From Parafrankia sp. EUN1f (GTDB lineage: Bacteria > Actinomycetota > Actinomycetes > Frankiales > Frankiaceae): DNA of 64,000 bases. The position numbers and the translations under genes were made by a program. The notes beneath the pieces were generated by a model that saw only the letters and a list, made by a program, of their open reading frames with translations, was not told the origin of the DNA and searched no databases. Positions 56,576 through 64,000 of the stretch are shown piece after piece. Where the stretch lies: NCBI RefSeq assembly GCF_000177675.1, contig NZ_ADGX01000011.1, forward strand, positions 34,518-98,517. The letters run 5' to 3'. Positions within the stretch are counted from its first letter, which is position 1, and each line of letters begins with the position of its first letter.

Positions 56576-59069
56576 TCACATCCGACCGGGCCGACGCGCC
56601 ACCAGCGCCACCCGGCCGGACGGCTGCCGGACGACCGCCACCGCGCCGTGCAGGTCGGTCCGGCCGATGATGATCCCGGCCGCGCGCAGGCTCGCCAGCG
56701 TCGCGGCCGCCGGATGCCCGTACGTGTTCCCGACCCCGACGCTGATCAGGGCGGCCCGCGCGCCCGTCCCGGTCAGGAACTCCGGGATCTGATCAGCGGA
56801 CCCGTGGTGGGCGACCTTGAGCACGTCCACCGTCACCGCACCGGCCCGCGCGACCTGGCGCTGCTCCGGCGGTTCCGCGTCCCCACTCAGCAGCATCGTC
56901 ACGCCACCGACCTCCGCGAGCAGCACAAGGCTGGCGTTGTTCGGGTCACTGGCCGTGCCACGCAGGACCCGCTGCGGGCCGATGACCTGCCAGCGGACAT
57001 CCCCGACCGTGCCGGACGCACCGGCCGAGCCCGAGAGCACCGAGCGGACCGTGACCCCCGCCGCCCGGGCACCGTGCTCGACCTCGGCCCACTGCTCCGT
57101 CGGCTCGGGCAGCGGGCTCACGATCATCTCACCCACCGGCAACCGGCCCAGCACCCCGCTCAGACCCGCCGCGTGGTCGGCGTGCAGGTGGCTGAGCACC
57201 AGAAGCGGCACCCGCCGGACCCCGAGATCGGCCAGGCAGGCGGCCATCAGCTCGGGGTCGGGCCCGACATCGACCACGACCGCCGAGCCGGCTCCGGCCC
57301 GTAGCACCAGCCCGTCGCCCTGGCCCACGTCACAGGCCACGAGCCGCCAGCCCGCCGGTGGCCAGCCCGCCAGCCTCGGTACCAGGAACAGGCGTGCCAC
57401 CAGCAGGCCCGCGATCACCGCGGCGAGCAGCCGGCGGGTCGGCGGACGCCGTGCCAGGGCGAGGGCCAGCACGACCCCGGCGAGCGCGGCCGCCGCGCCG
57501 AGCGGCCCGGACGGCCAGCCGATCGCCGCCCCCGGAAGGTCGGCCGCCCGGCCGGCGACCAGCACAAGCCACCGGCACGGCAGGCCCGCCAGCCGCGCGA
57601 ACAGCTCGGCCGCGGGCGGGTGCAGCGTGGCCACAGCCATGGTGAGCAGGCCGAGCAGGGTGGCTGGCGCGACCGCCGGCGCCGCGATCACGTTCGCCGG
57701 GATGGCGACCAGACTGATGCCACCGCCGAGCCACGCCAGCACCGGAGTGCACGCCAGCTGGGCCGCCGCCGCGACGGCCACCGCCTGCGCGATCCGGGTG
57801 GCACCGGCGAGGAGCCGGCGCGACGGCCGCGGCCGGCGTGCCGCAAGCCGCCGCTCGAACCCGTCGCACCAGCCCGGCCCCCAGACCACCATCCCGGCGG
57901 TGGCGAGCACCGACAGCGCGAAGCCGGCGGAGAGAGCGAAGGTCGGGTCCAGCACGATGACAGCCATCACGGCCGTCGCCAGTGCGGCAACGACGGCACG
58001 TGGCCGCCCGGCCGCCAGCGCCGCCAGGCCGACCAGCCCCATCGCCGCGGCCCGGACCACGCTCGCGGACGGCCGGGCCAGGATCACGAAGCTGACGAGC
58101 GCCGCCGCGGCGGCGAACGCCCTGGCCCGCGAACCGAGCCGGGTGCGGCCGAGGACGACGAGGACGGCACCGGTGGCGATGGCGGCATTTGCTCCCGAGA
58201 CAGCAGTCAGGTGGCTCAGGCCGGCGACGCGGAAGTCGTCCTTCAGCTCCGGGTCGAGCTTCGAGGTGTCACCGACGACCATGGCTGGGAGCAGCCCACC
58301 CGCAGGCTGGGCGACCACACTCGCCGCCGTACGCAGACGTGCCCGCAACCAGCCGGCCGCCCGTTGCGCCAGGGGCGGCCGCCCCTGCGAGTGCGGCGGC
58401 GCCCGGGCGAACAGGACCGCGGCGATCGTCTCGCCCGGCCCTGGAGGGGCGAGCGTGGCCCGAACGCCCAGCCGCTGCCCCGGCAGGTAGGCCGCGAGGT
58501 AGCCCGCCCGCCCGACCAGCAGCACGGGAACCGCGGCGCGTACCCGGCGGTCAGGGCCGGTGACCGCCTCAAGGCGGGCTCGCACCGTGGCCGTCGCCGC
58601 GGCGCCGCCCGGACCTCCCGCACCGGTGCCGGTGGCCCCGGCCGGGGGCCGCGAGACCTTCGGATCGTCGGTGAGGACCACGACGGCCTCCACCGTCCGC
58701 TCGGCGCGGACCAGCGCGGCGAGCGGCCCGACCGCCCTCGCCCGCCCGGCCGTGCCTCCGATCAGCAGCCCTGCCGCGAGGAAGGCGACGGCGACACAGC
58801 CGGCGAGCCGCCGCCCCGGGCTCGCCAGCCCCGCCGGCCGGCCCGCCGCCCCGCTGCCGCGCCCCGGCGAGCACCGCGAGCACACAGCCCGCCAGAACGA
58901 CGGCAACGCCTCCCAGGAGCTCCCGGCTGGGCACCCAGTACCCGCCCAGCGCCGCGCCGGCCCAGACCGCGCCGGCCGGCACAGCCAGGCGCAGGTCGAG
59001 GCGATCTCGAGGTGCGTCCTTCGCGTCGGCCGGAAGACCGACGCCGACCTCCATGACGACGGAGACCAT
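56576..59069 (-). CDS. comEC: ComEC/Rec2 competence protein, frameshifted near its N-terminus
   Basis: The N-terminus lies in one frame from ATG 59069 (MVSVVMEVGVG, then a helix VPAGAVWAGAALGGYW and LLGGVAVVLAGCVLAVLAG), the rest in another, from about 58820 (LAGCVAVAFLAAGLLIGG) onward. The join needs two extra bases or one fewer within 58812-58862; two single-G undercalls there would give an Arg-rich loop. The rest is normal: OB-like loop, membrane helices with LSHLTAVSGANAAI, the beta-lactamase-like domain CDVGQGDGLVLRAG, LSHLHADHAAGLSG, KVAHHGSAD. ComEC channels DNA across the membrane with ComEA. ATG 59069 adjoins the comEA TGA. Confidence 0.9.
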
Positions 59070-60284
59070 TCAGACCGTCACCAGCGGCAGCAGATCCGCG
59101 AGCCGCCGGTCCCCGACCCCGGTGACCTCCCCCAGCTGGTCGGCTGACGTGAAGGGCCCGTTCGCGGCGCGCCAGTCGACGATCCGCTGGGCCAGGACCG
59201 GGCCCACGCCGGGCAGCTCGTCGAGCTGGCTCGCTGTGGCCGCGTTGAGGTCGAGCGGCGTCTGACCGCCACCCGCAGCCGAACCTGCCCCACCCGCCGC
59301 GCCTGCGGCGGCCTGCCCGCCCCCGGAGGGTGGTGGCGCCGGCCCAGCGCGGCCGTCGACCAGGATCTGCTCGCCGTCGGTCAGGACGCGGGCCAGCGCG
59401 AGCCCGGTCGTGTCGGTGCCCGGCAGCGCTCCGCCGGCCAGCGTCAGCGCGTCGACGACCCGGGATCCGGCCGGCAGCCGCACCACTCCGGGCCGGGCGA
59501 CCCGGCCGGCGACGTCGACGACGATCTCCTGCCCGGCCTTCGACTCCGTGCCCGCCGGACGCCCGGGCGAAGAGGTGGGCATCGCCGGCGCCGATGCCCC
59601 CGAAACCGAGGAGCCCGCGGCCGGCCGCGTGGTCGCCGTGGCCTCCTGTGCCACGAGAGCCGGCTGGCCCGGCCCCTTCGAGGCGAGCTCCACCGGCCGA
59701 CCGCGCCAGGCCAGCCAGCCGGCAGTCGCCGCGGCCGCGACGGCGACCACGACCAGCACGAGGGCCGCCCGCGCGCTCGGCGCGAGGATCGCACCGCGCA
59801 GCGCGGGCGGCAGGCGGTCGGACAGCTGGCGGTGCCTCCCGCGCCGGCCGTGGCCTTCCAGGCCGTGGTGGCCACCAGCACCGGCACCGCCAGCGCGGCT
59901 GACATCGTCAGGATCCCCCAGGGCTTCGAGATCGTCACGATCATCGAGATCTTCGGGATCGGGATGAGCCCCGCGTCGGTTATCGACCGACCGGCTGCCC
60001 GCCCACTCGTCGGACCAGCCGTCGCCATCGAGGTCGGACCAGTCGTCAGACCAGTCGTCGGACCCGCTGGCGGTCCAGCCGGCGTCCAGCTCGCCGAGCG
60101 GCCCGGTGCCCCGGCTCGGATGCCGGGTTGACGGCGGGAACGCCGGCCAGGACCGCCCCAGCGGTTCGGTCACGGCGTCGTCGACGTGGGCGGCGGCGGC
60201 GTGACCGGCGCGATCGGCATGGTGGGTGCCGCCGCCGGCGGTGCGTCCCCTGCGACTTTCCTGACGCGATGAGTGCCTGTGCAT
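59070..60284 (-). CDS. comEA: ComEA-type DNA-binding protein with SLBB and helix-hairpin-helix
   Basis: 404 residues. An unusually long acidic, Ser/Trp/Asp-rich N-terminal region (GSDDWSDDWSDLDGDGW, about residues 70-95, within a 160-residue cytoplasmic-like stretch) precedes a membrane helix (ALVLVVVAVAAAATAGWLAW). An SLBB domain (EIVVDVAGRVARPGVVRLPAGSRVVDAL) and a helix-hairpin-helix domain (LDLNAATASQLDELPGVGPVLAQRIVDWRAANGPF) follow. ComEA binds DNA outside the membrane for uptake by ComEC. The start is uncertain: the N-terminal part may be overextended. The Ala/Gly linker is typical. Confidence 0.9.
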   Translation of the reverse strand: MHRHSSRQESRRGRTAGGGTHHADRAGHAAAAHVDDAVTEPLGRSWPAFPPSTRHPSRGTGPLGELDAGWTASGSDDWSDDWSDLDGDGWSDEWAGSRSVDNRRGAHPDPEDLDDRDDLEALGDPDDVSRAGGAGAGGHHGLEGHGRRGRHRQLSDRLPPALRGAILAPSARAALVLVVVAVAAAATAGWLAWRGRPVELASKGPGQPALVAQEATATTRPAAGSSVSGASAPAMPTSSPGRPAGTESKAGQEIVVDVAGRVARPGVVRLPAGSRVVDALTLAGGALPGTDTTGLALARVLTDGEQILVDGRAGPAPPPSGGGQAAAGAAGGAGSAAGGGQTPLDLNAATASQLDELPGVGPVLAQRIVDWRAANGPFTSADQLGEVTGVGDRRLADLLPLVTV

Positions 60285-60493
60285 GCACGCAACGTAGGAA
60301 CAATCCGGGTGCCCCTGGATCCTGGGCGTCCCCCTGTGGACATCCAGTTCTCATCCACAGATGCGGAATGGACCCGCGAACACTTTGGTTGACGGCTCAA
60401 GTAACGTACCGAACGAAGCCGAGCCCGCCAGCACGCTCGGCGGCACGAACGGGCGACACCCGACACCCGACGACCACCACGAGGAGATCCGCG

Positions 60494-61060
60494 ATGACCG
60501 CTCCAGCCAGCACCCCCCTGACCGACCTGACCGGCACCTGGACCCTCGACCCCGCGCACACCCGGATCGGCTTCGCCGCGCGCCACGCGATGGTGACCAC
60601 CGTGCGCGGCCAGTTCACCGGCGTGCAGGGAACCCTCGAGCTCGACGGTGCCAACCCGACCGCGTCGACCGCGAACGTGACCATCGAGACCGCCACGTTC
60701 GACAGCGGCACCCCCGACCGCGACGGGCACGTCAAGTCGGCCGACCTGCTCGACGTCGAGCAGTTCCCGACGATCACCTTCGTCAGCACCGGCGCGAAGA
60801 CCGGCTCCGACGAGGACAGCTACGTGCTGACCGGAGACCTCACCATCCGCGGCGTCACCCGGCCCGTCGAGCTCGCGATCACGTTCGAGGGCAGCTCGAA
60901 GGACCCGTTCGGCAACATCCGGGCCGGCTTCACCGGCGCGACGAGCATCAGCCGCAAGGACTTCGGCATCACGTTCAACGCCGTGCTGGAGACCGGCGGC
61001 GTGCTGATCAGCGACAAGATCAAGATCGAGCTGGACGTCTCCGCGATCAAGTCGGTCTGA
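60494..61060 (+). CDS. YceI-family periplasmic/lipid-binding protein
   Basis: 188 residues from ATG 60494 with GAGGAG upstream. The lipocalin-like fold signature is clear: GTWTLDPAHTRIGFAARHAMVTTVRGQFTG, FDSGTPDRDGHVKSADLLDVEQFPTITFVST, LTIRGVTRPVELAITF and ISRKDFGITFN. Family members bind isoprenoid or polyprenyl chains or take part in stress response; the ligand here is unknown. No signal peptide is visible, so it is probably cytoplasmic. The longer upstream frame is without homology. Ends before a 22-bp hairpin (61134-61183). Confidence 0.93.
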   Translation: MTAPASTPLTDLTGTWTLDPAHTRIGFAARHAMVTTVRGQFTGVQGTLELDGANPTASTANVTIETATFDSGTPDRDGHVKSADLLDVEQFPTITFVSTGAKTGSDEDSYVLTGDLTIRGVTRPVELAITFEGSSKDPFGNIRAGFTGATSISRKDFGITFNAVLETGGVLISDKIKIELDVSAIKSV

Positions 61061-61133
61061 CGTCGGGGCCGCGGCCACAACCCACGGACCGTGGGCCACG
61101 ATTGCCAAGCCGCAGATCACAGAGCGCGGACAG

Positions 61134-61183
61134 CGGCCTGGAGCACGGCGCGAGGCGCGCACCTCGCGCCGTGCTCCAGGCCG
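61134..61183 (+). terminator. 22-bp perfect hairpin after the YceI gene
   Basis: Perfect 22-bp arms at 61134-61155 and 61162-61183, starting CGGCCTGGAGCACGG, with a 6-nt loop (CGCGCA). The arms are unusually long for a terminator and not followed by a T-tract. It lies between the YceI stop (61060) and the ferredoxin start (61279). Confidence 0.75.
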
Positions 61184-61278
61184 TGTCGTCGACATGTTGC
61201 CGAGAGCACGGACGCGGGCCGCCACGCTGTGGGACCATCGCTCCCGATCGAGGCCGCGACCAGCCCCGGAGCGAACGG

Positions 61279-61473
61279 ATGAAGGTCCACGTCGACTTCG
61301 ACCGCTGCGCGAGCAGCGGTACCTGCGTCCAGCTAGTACCCGATGTTTTCGAGCTCGGAGACGACGGCTACCTCTATCTCCGCGACGAGGAGCCCGACGA
61401 GGACCTCCGAGACGATCTTGATGAGGCCGCCGAGACCTGCCCGACCGACGCGATCACCATCCTCGAGGCCTGA
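61279..61473 (+). CDS. [3Fe-4S] ferredoxin
   Basis: 64 residues from ATG 61279. Cys10, Cys16 and Cys54 appear as C-x2-S-x2-C and CPTDAI, the pattern of three-cysteine 3Fe-4S ferredoxins that serve cytochrome P450s. Ser13 stands where a fourth Cys would be. LGDDGYLYLRDEEPDEDL is the acidic middle. No P450 lies next to it in the window, so the partner is elsewhere. Convergent with the transglutaminase gene, 16 nt apart. Confidence 0.93.
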   Translation: MKVHVDFDRCASSGTCVQLVPDVFELGDDGYLYLRDEEPDEDLRDDLDEAAETCPTDAITILEA

Positions 61474-61489
61474 CCGGGCGGCTGGGCGT

Positions 61490-62335
61490 TCAGCCCAGGC
61501 GGGTCACCGCGACCGTCACCCCGAGGGACGTCGACTCACCGCCCGAGTACACGCCCTGCAGGGGCGGCACGTCGTGGTAGTCACGCCCACGCGCGACGAC
61601 GACATGCTGTTCGCCGGCCGGCACCCCGTTGGTCGGGTCGAAGGCCCACCACTGGCCGAGCCAGCCCTCGACCCAGGCGTGGCTCTGCCCGCTGAGGGTC
61701 TCCCCCACCTCGGCGTCCGCCGACGGGTGTTGGTAGCCCGACACGTACCGCGCCGGCATGCCCGCGGCCCGCATCAGCACCAGGGCCAGGTGGGCGAAGT
61801 CCTGGCAGACCCCGACCCCCTGCTCCCAGGCCTCGACGGCGGACGTACGCACCTCCGTCGTCCCGGGCTGGTAGGTCAGCTTCTCCCGCACCCAGTCACC
61901 GACGGCGGGCAGGAAGTCCGCGGGGCTGTGGGTGGCGGCGAGCTCGCGTGCCGCCGCGACCAGCTCGGGATGCTCCGGTGTCGAGACGGTGGGCCGGACG
62001 AACTCGACGAACCTGTCCGCGACGGTGTCGTCGGCGAGATCCCGCCAGCTCGGGACGTCCACCGGGGGCTGCGGCGCGGGCGTCGTCTGCACCACCGAAC
62101 GCCCGGTGACGACGAGCTCGGTGTGCGGGGTGTGCAGGTCGAAGGCGGTGACCTGGGTCCCCCAGTAGTCCCAGTACCGGTAGGTGGACGAGGCCGGCTC
62201 GGTCCGTACCGTGGCTTCCAGCGTCAGCTGGCGGTCCCCGGTCTGGGGGATGATCCGCGCCTCGTTGTACGAGGAGATCACCGGGCTCGCATACCGGTAG
62301 CCCGTCGAGTGCTCGATCCGGATCTGCCAGCTCAT
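61490..62335 (-). CDS. transglutaminase-like cysteine protease-type protein
   Basis: 281 residues from ATG 62335 (MSWQIRIEHSTGYRYASPV). The N-terminal beta domain is followed by the transglutaminase core: AVEAWEQGVGVCQDFAHLALVLMRAAGMPARYVSGY has the catalytic Cys, LSGQSHAWVEGWLGQWWAFDPTNG the His and Asp. The GVCQDFAHL motif is standard. With the alpha-E and ATP-grasp genes upstream it forms a trio seen in many bacteria, thought to make or cut peptide bonds; the substrate is unknown. Starts 71 nt after the alpha-E stop. Confidence 0.92.
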   Translation of the reverse strand: MSWQIRIEHSTGYRYASPVISSYNEARIIPQTGDRQLTLEATVRTEPASSTYRYWDYWGTQVTAFDLHTPHTELVVTGRSVVQTTPAPQPPVDVPSWRDLADDTVADRFVEFVRPTVSTPEHPELVAAARELAATHSPADFLPAVGDWVREKLTYQPGTTEVRTSAVEAWEQGVGVCQDFAHLALVLMRAAGMPARYVSGYQHPSADAEVGETLSGQSHAWVEGWLGQWWAFDPTNGVPAGEQHVVVARGRDYHDVPPLQGVYSGGESTSLGVTVAVTRLG

Positions 62336-62406
62336 CGTCGCGTGTCTCCTCGTCCCCTCAGCTCCGTAATCCCTCAGCTCCGTGACCCCACGGCGTGGCA
62401 CACCGG

Positions 62407-63351
62407 TCAGGCCGGTACCTCGCTGGCCCAGGTGTGCGGGCTCTCCCGGGCGAAGTAGCGGGCCGTGACGGCCGCGCTCACCGCCGAACAGGTCCGTTGC
62501 AGCGCCGCGAGCAGGTCGGGCATCTCCGCGACGAGCTCGTCGATGCCACGGAACTCCAGCTCCGTACGAGCCCGCCCGACGTTGCGGCGCGCGGCGTCGT
62601 CGACGGTCGCCCGCACCACCCCACGACTGGTGTCCAGCTCGGCGAGGATCTGTTCCGCAAGCGCCAGCGACCAGTAGATGGACCGTGGGAAGAGCCGGTC
62701 CAGCAGCAGGAACTCCGAGACCCGGGCCGCGTCCACCGCCCGCCGGTAGGTCCGCAGGTAGGCCTCGTGCGCACCGCAGGAACGCAGCAGGCTGATCCAG
62801 CTCTGCGAGTTGGGGTCCTCACTGATGCTGGACGACAGCAGCCGGGCGGTCATGTCGACCCGCTCGATGCTCCGGCCGAGCACGAGGAAACGCCACCCGT
62901 CGTCACGGGCCAGGGTGGCGTCCACCAGGCCGGCGAGCATCGCCGTGCGATCCCGCACGTAGCGGAAGTAGACGTTCGGGCCCATCCGGCGGGCGAGCTC
63001 CTCGGTGTGCGGCAGCTCGTTCCAGGTGGCGTTCAGGCACTCCCAGACCTCGCTGGAGACCACGACACGGGCACCGCGCGCGTTCTCCCGCGCCGCCGAC
63101 AGCGATCCTCGGATGCTCGACGAGTTCGCGGCGTCGTAGGCGAGCACCTCGGTGACGTACCGCGAGTCCGCGGGTTCGGAGCGGTCGACGACGCCCATGA
63201 CCGCGAGCAGTTCGGCGCCGGCGGACGTCTCGTCAAGCCACGGGTCCTCCAGCACCCGGTGGACATGCACGTCGAGGATGCGCGAGGTGCACTCGGCCCG
63301 TTCGGCGTAGCGGCCGATCCAGAACAGCGACTCGGCGATTCGGCTCAGCAC
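62407..63351 (-). CDS. alpha-E domain protein
   Basis: 314 residues. VLSRIAESLFWIGRYAERAECTSRILDVHV is the conserved N-terminus of the alpha-E family, an all-helical domain with repeated ERAE/GRYxERAE elements; SLFWIGRYAERAECTSR and LVLGRSIERVDMTARLLSSS are visible. GTG 63351 overlaps the ATP-grasp TGA by 7 nt. Such proteins always travel with the circularly permuted ATP-grasp and transglutaminase genes. Role unproven; possibly a carrier or structural partner. Confidence 0.93.
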   Translation of the reverse strand: MLSRIAESLFWIGRYAERAECTSRILDVHVHRVLEDPWLDETSAGAELLAVMGVVDRSEPADSRYVTEVLAYDAANSSSIRGSLSAARENARGARVVVSSEVWECLNATWNELPHTEELARRMGPNVYFRYVRDRTAMLAGLVDATLARDDGWRFLVLGRSIERVDMTARLLSSSISEDPNSQSWISLLRSCGAHEAYLRTYRRAVDAARVSEFLLLDRLFPRSIYWSLALAEQILAELDTSRGVVRATVDDAARRNVGRARTELEFRGIDELVAEMPDLLAALQRTCSAVSAAVTARYFARESPHTWASEVPA

Positions 63352-64000
63352 GCCTGCGCCTCCTCCCCCATCGCACTCGACCGGGCCTGGTTCTGCTGCT
63401 CGGACTGCTGTTGCTGCTGCTCGTCGGACGAGTGCGGGCCGAGGTCGGGCCCGGGCGCCACCGACGGGGACGGCCCGGTTCGCCGGATCGGCGGCGCGGT
63501 CTCCCGCCCGAGCCGTTCCGGGGCGAGCACCCAGGTGTCCTTGGAGCCCCCGCCCTGGCTGGAGTTCACGACCAGGCTGCCGCGGGGCAGCGCGACCCGG
63601 GTCAGGCCGCCGGGCAGCACCCAGATCCGGTTCCCGTCGTTGACGGCGAACGGGCGCAGGTCGACGTGCCGGGGGCCGAGCCGGTCGCCGGCGAGCGTCG
63701 GCGAGGTGGAGAGCTTCACGACCGGCTGGGCGATCCAGCCGCGCGGGTCGCCCAGCACCCGGGCCCGCAGCTCGGCGAGCTCCGCCTCGGTCGCCTGCGG
63801 CCCGATGACGATTCCCTTGCCGCCGGAGCCGTCCACCGGCTTGACCACCAGCGCGTCGAGGTTGTCCAGTACGTGCGCCCGCTGGTCGGGCTCCTCGAGC
63901 CGGAAGGTGTCGATGTTGCGCAGGACCGGCTCCTCACCCAGGTAGTAGCGGATGAGGTCCGGGACATAGGTGTACATCAGCTTGTCGTCGGCGACGCCGT
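63345..64000 (-). CDS. circularly permuted ATP-grasp type 2 protein, 5' part beyond the window
   Basis: The C-terminal part: YVPDLIRYYLGEEPVLRNIDTFRLEEPDQRAHVLDNLDALVVKPVDGSGGKGIVIGP, with KPVDGSGGKG as the ATP-binding glycine loop, then GWIAQPVVKLSTSP, HVDLRPFAVNDG and VLPGGLTRVALPRGSLVVNSSQGGGSKDTWVL, the family signature. The start lies past 64000. The tail after this is unusual: proline-rich and with a run of Gln (EQQQQQSEQQNQ). The partner of alpha-E and transglutaminase; a peptide ligase activity is predicted for the family but not shown. Confidence 0.93.
   Translation of the reverse strand, partial: GVADDKLMYTYVPDLIRYYLGEEPVLRNIDTFRLEEPDQRAHVLDNLDALVVKPVDGSGGKGIVIGPQATEAELAELRARVLGDPRGWIAQPVVKLSTSPTLAGDRLGPRHVDLRPFAVNDGNRIWVLPGGLTRVALPRGSLVVNSSQGGGSKDTWVLAPERLGRETAPPIRRTGPSPSVAPGPDLGPHSSDEQQQQQSEQQNQARSSAMGEEAQAC

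Overview
The window is high-GC DNA from an actinobacterium. The gene content and order fit a Frankia-like member of the Actinomycetota, with moderate confidence: dnaG next to the primary sigma factor, hrcA-dnaJ-rsmE-phoH-ybeY-CNNM-era-recO-uppS in one run, lepA divergent from rpsT, holA-comEC-comEA, a class E sortase and a PDGLE-type metal ECF transporter. GTG starts and 1-8 nt stop/start overlaps are common. No tRNA, rRNA, CRISPR array, insertion sequence or phage gene was seen.

Positions 1-18.6 kb are a surface or exopolysaccharide locus. On the plus strand lie a truncated epimerase-like SDR, a GT4 glycosyltransferase, a TylF-type methyltransferase and a hexapeptide acyltransferase. On the minus strand lie a small phosphoglycosyl transferase with a DegT aminotransferase, and a seven-gene operon read 15253 to 6745 (two GT4, a Wzy-like polymerase, a Wzx-like flippase, a methyltransferase, a GT4 and an acetyltransferase). 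Upstream of that operon are a secreted choice-of-anchor-P-like protein, a PglD-type sugar acetyltransferase and a low-molecular-weight tyrosine phosphatase. The set suggests Wzx/Wzy-type assembly of a glycan that begins with a modified amino sugar. A membrane GGDEF-EAL protein follows (18665-20851).

Positions 21.2-29.3 kb hold a 52-residue membrane peptide with a class E sortase, a CbiMNQO-like nickel/cobalt transporter operon with a candidate nickel (Nur) operator, two further glycosyltransferases and a methyltransferase. Positions 29.3-41.2 kb hold rpoD, dnaG, a 1 kb stretch without a gene, a PH-domain membrane protein with a tiny partner, transketolase, a YdcF-like protein, a fused alpha-beta glycyl-tRNA synthetase and an ABM-like protein. 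Positions 41.2-60.3 kb are conserved core genes (uppS, recO, era, CNNM, ybeY, phoH, rsmE, dnaJ, hrcA with a CIRCE element, hemW, lepA, rpsT, holA, comEC, comEA). Positions 60.5-64 kb hold a YceI protein, a [3Fe-4S] ferredoxin and a transglutaminase / alpha-E / ATP-grasp trio that runs off the window edge.

The most important cross-cutting observation is that at least six minus-strand genes (two GT4 genes, the tyrosine phosphatase, recO, the cytidine-deaminase-like gene and comEC) are each split between two frames. In five of them one extra base restores a family-typical protein. In four of those five the shift sits in a run of five or six G/C. Restored reading frames end or start in the same short overlaps with neighbours as intact genes do. 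This looks more like systematic homopolymer undercalling in the assembly than independent gene decay, and annotation of this window should allow for it.
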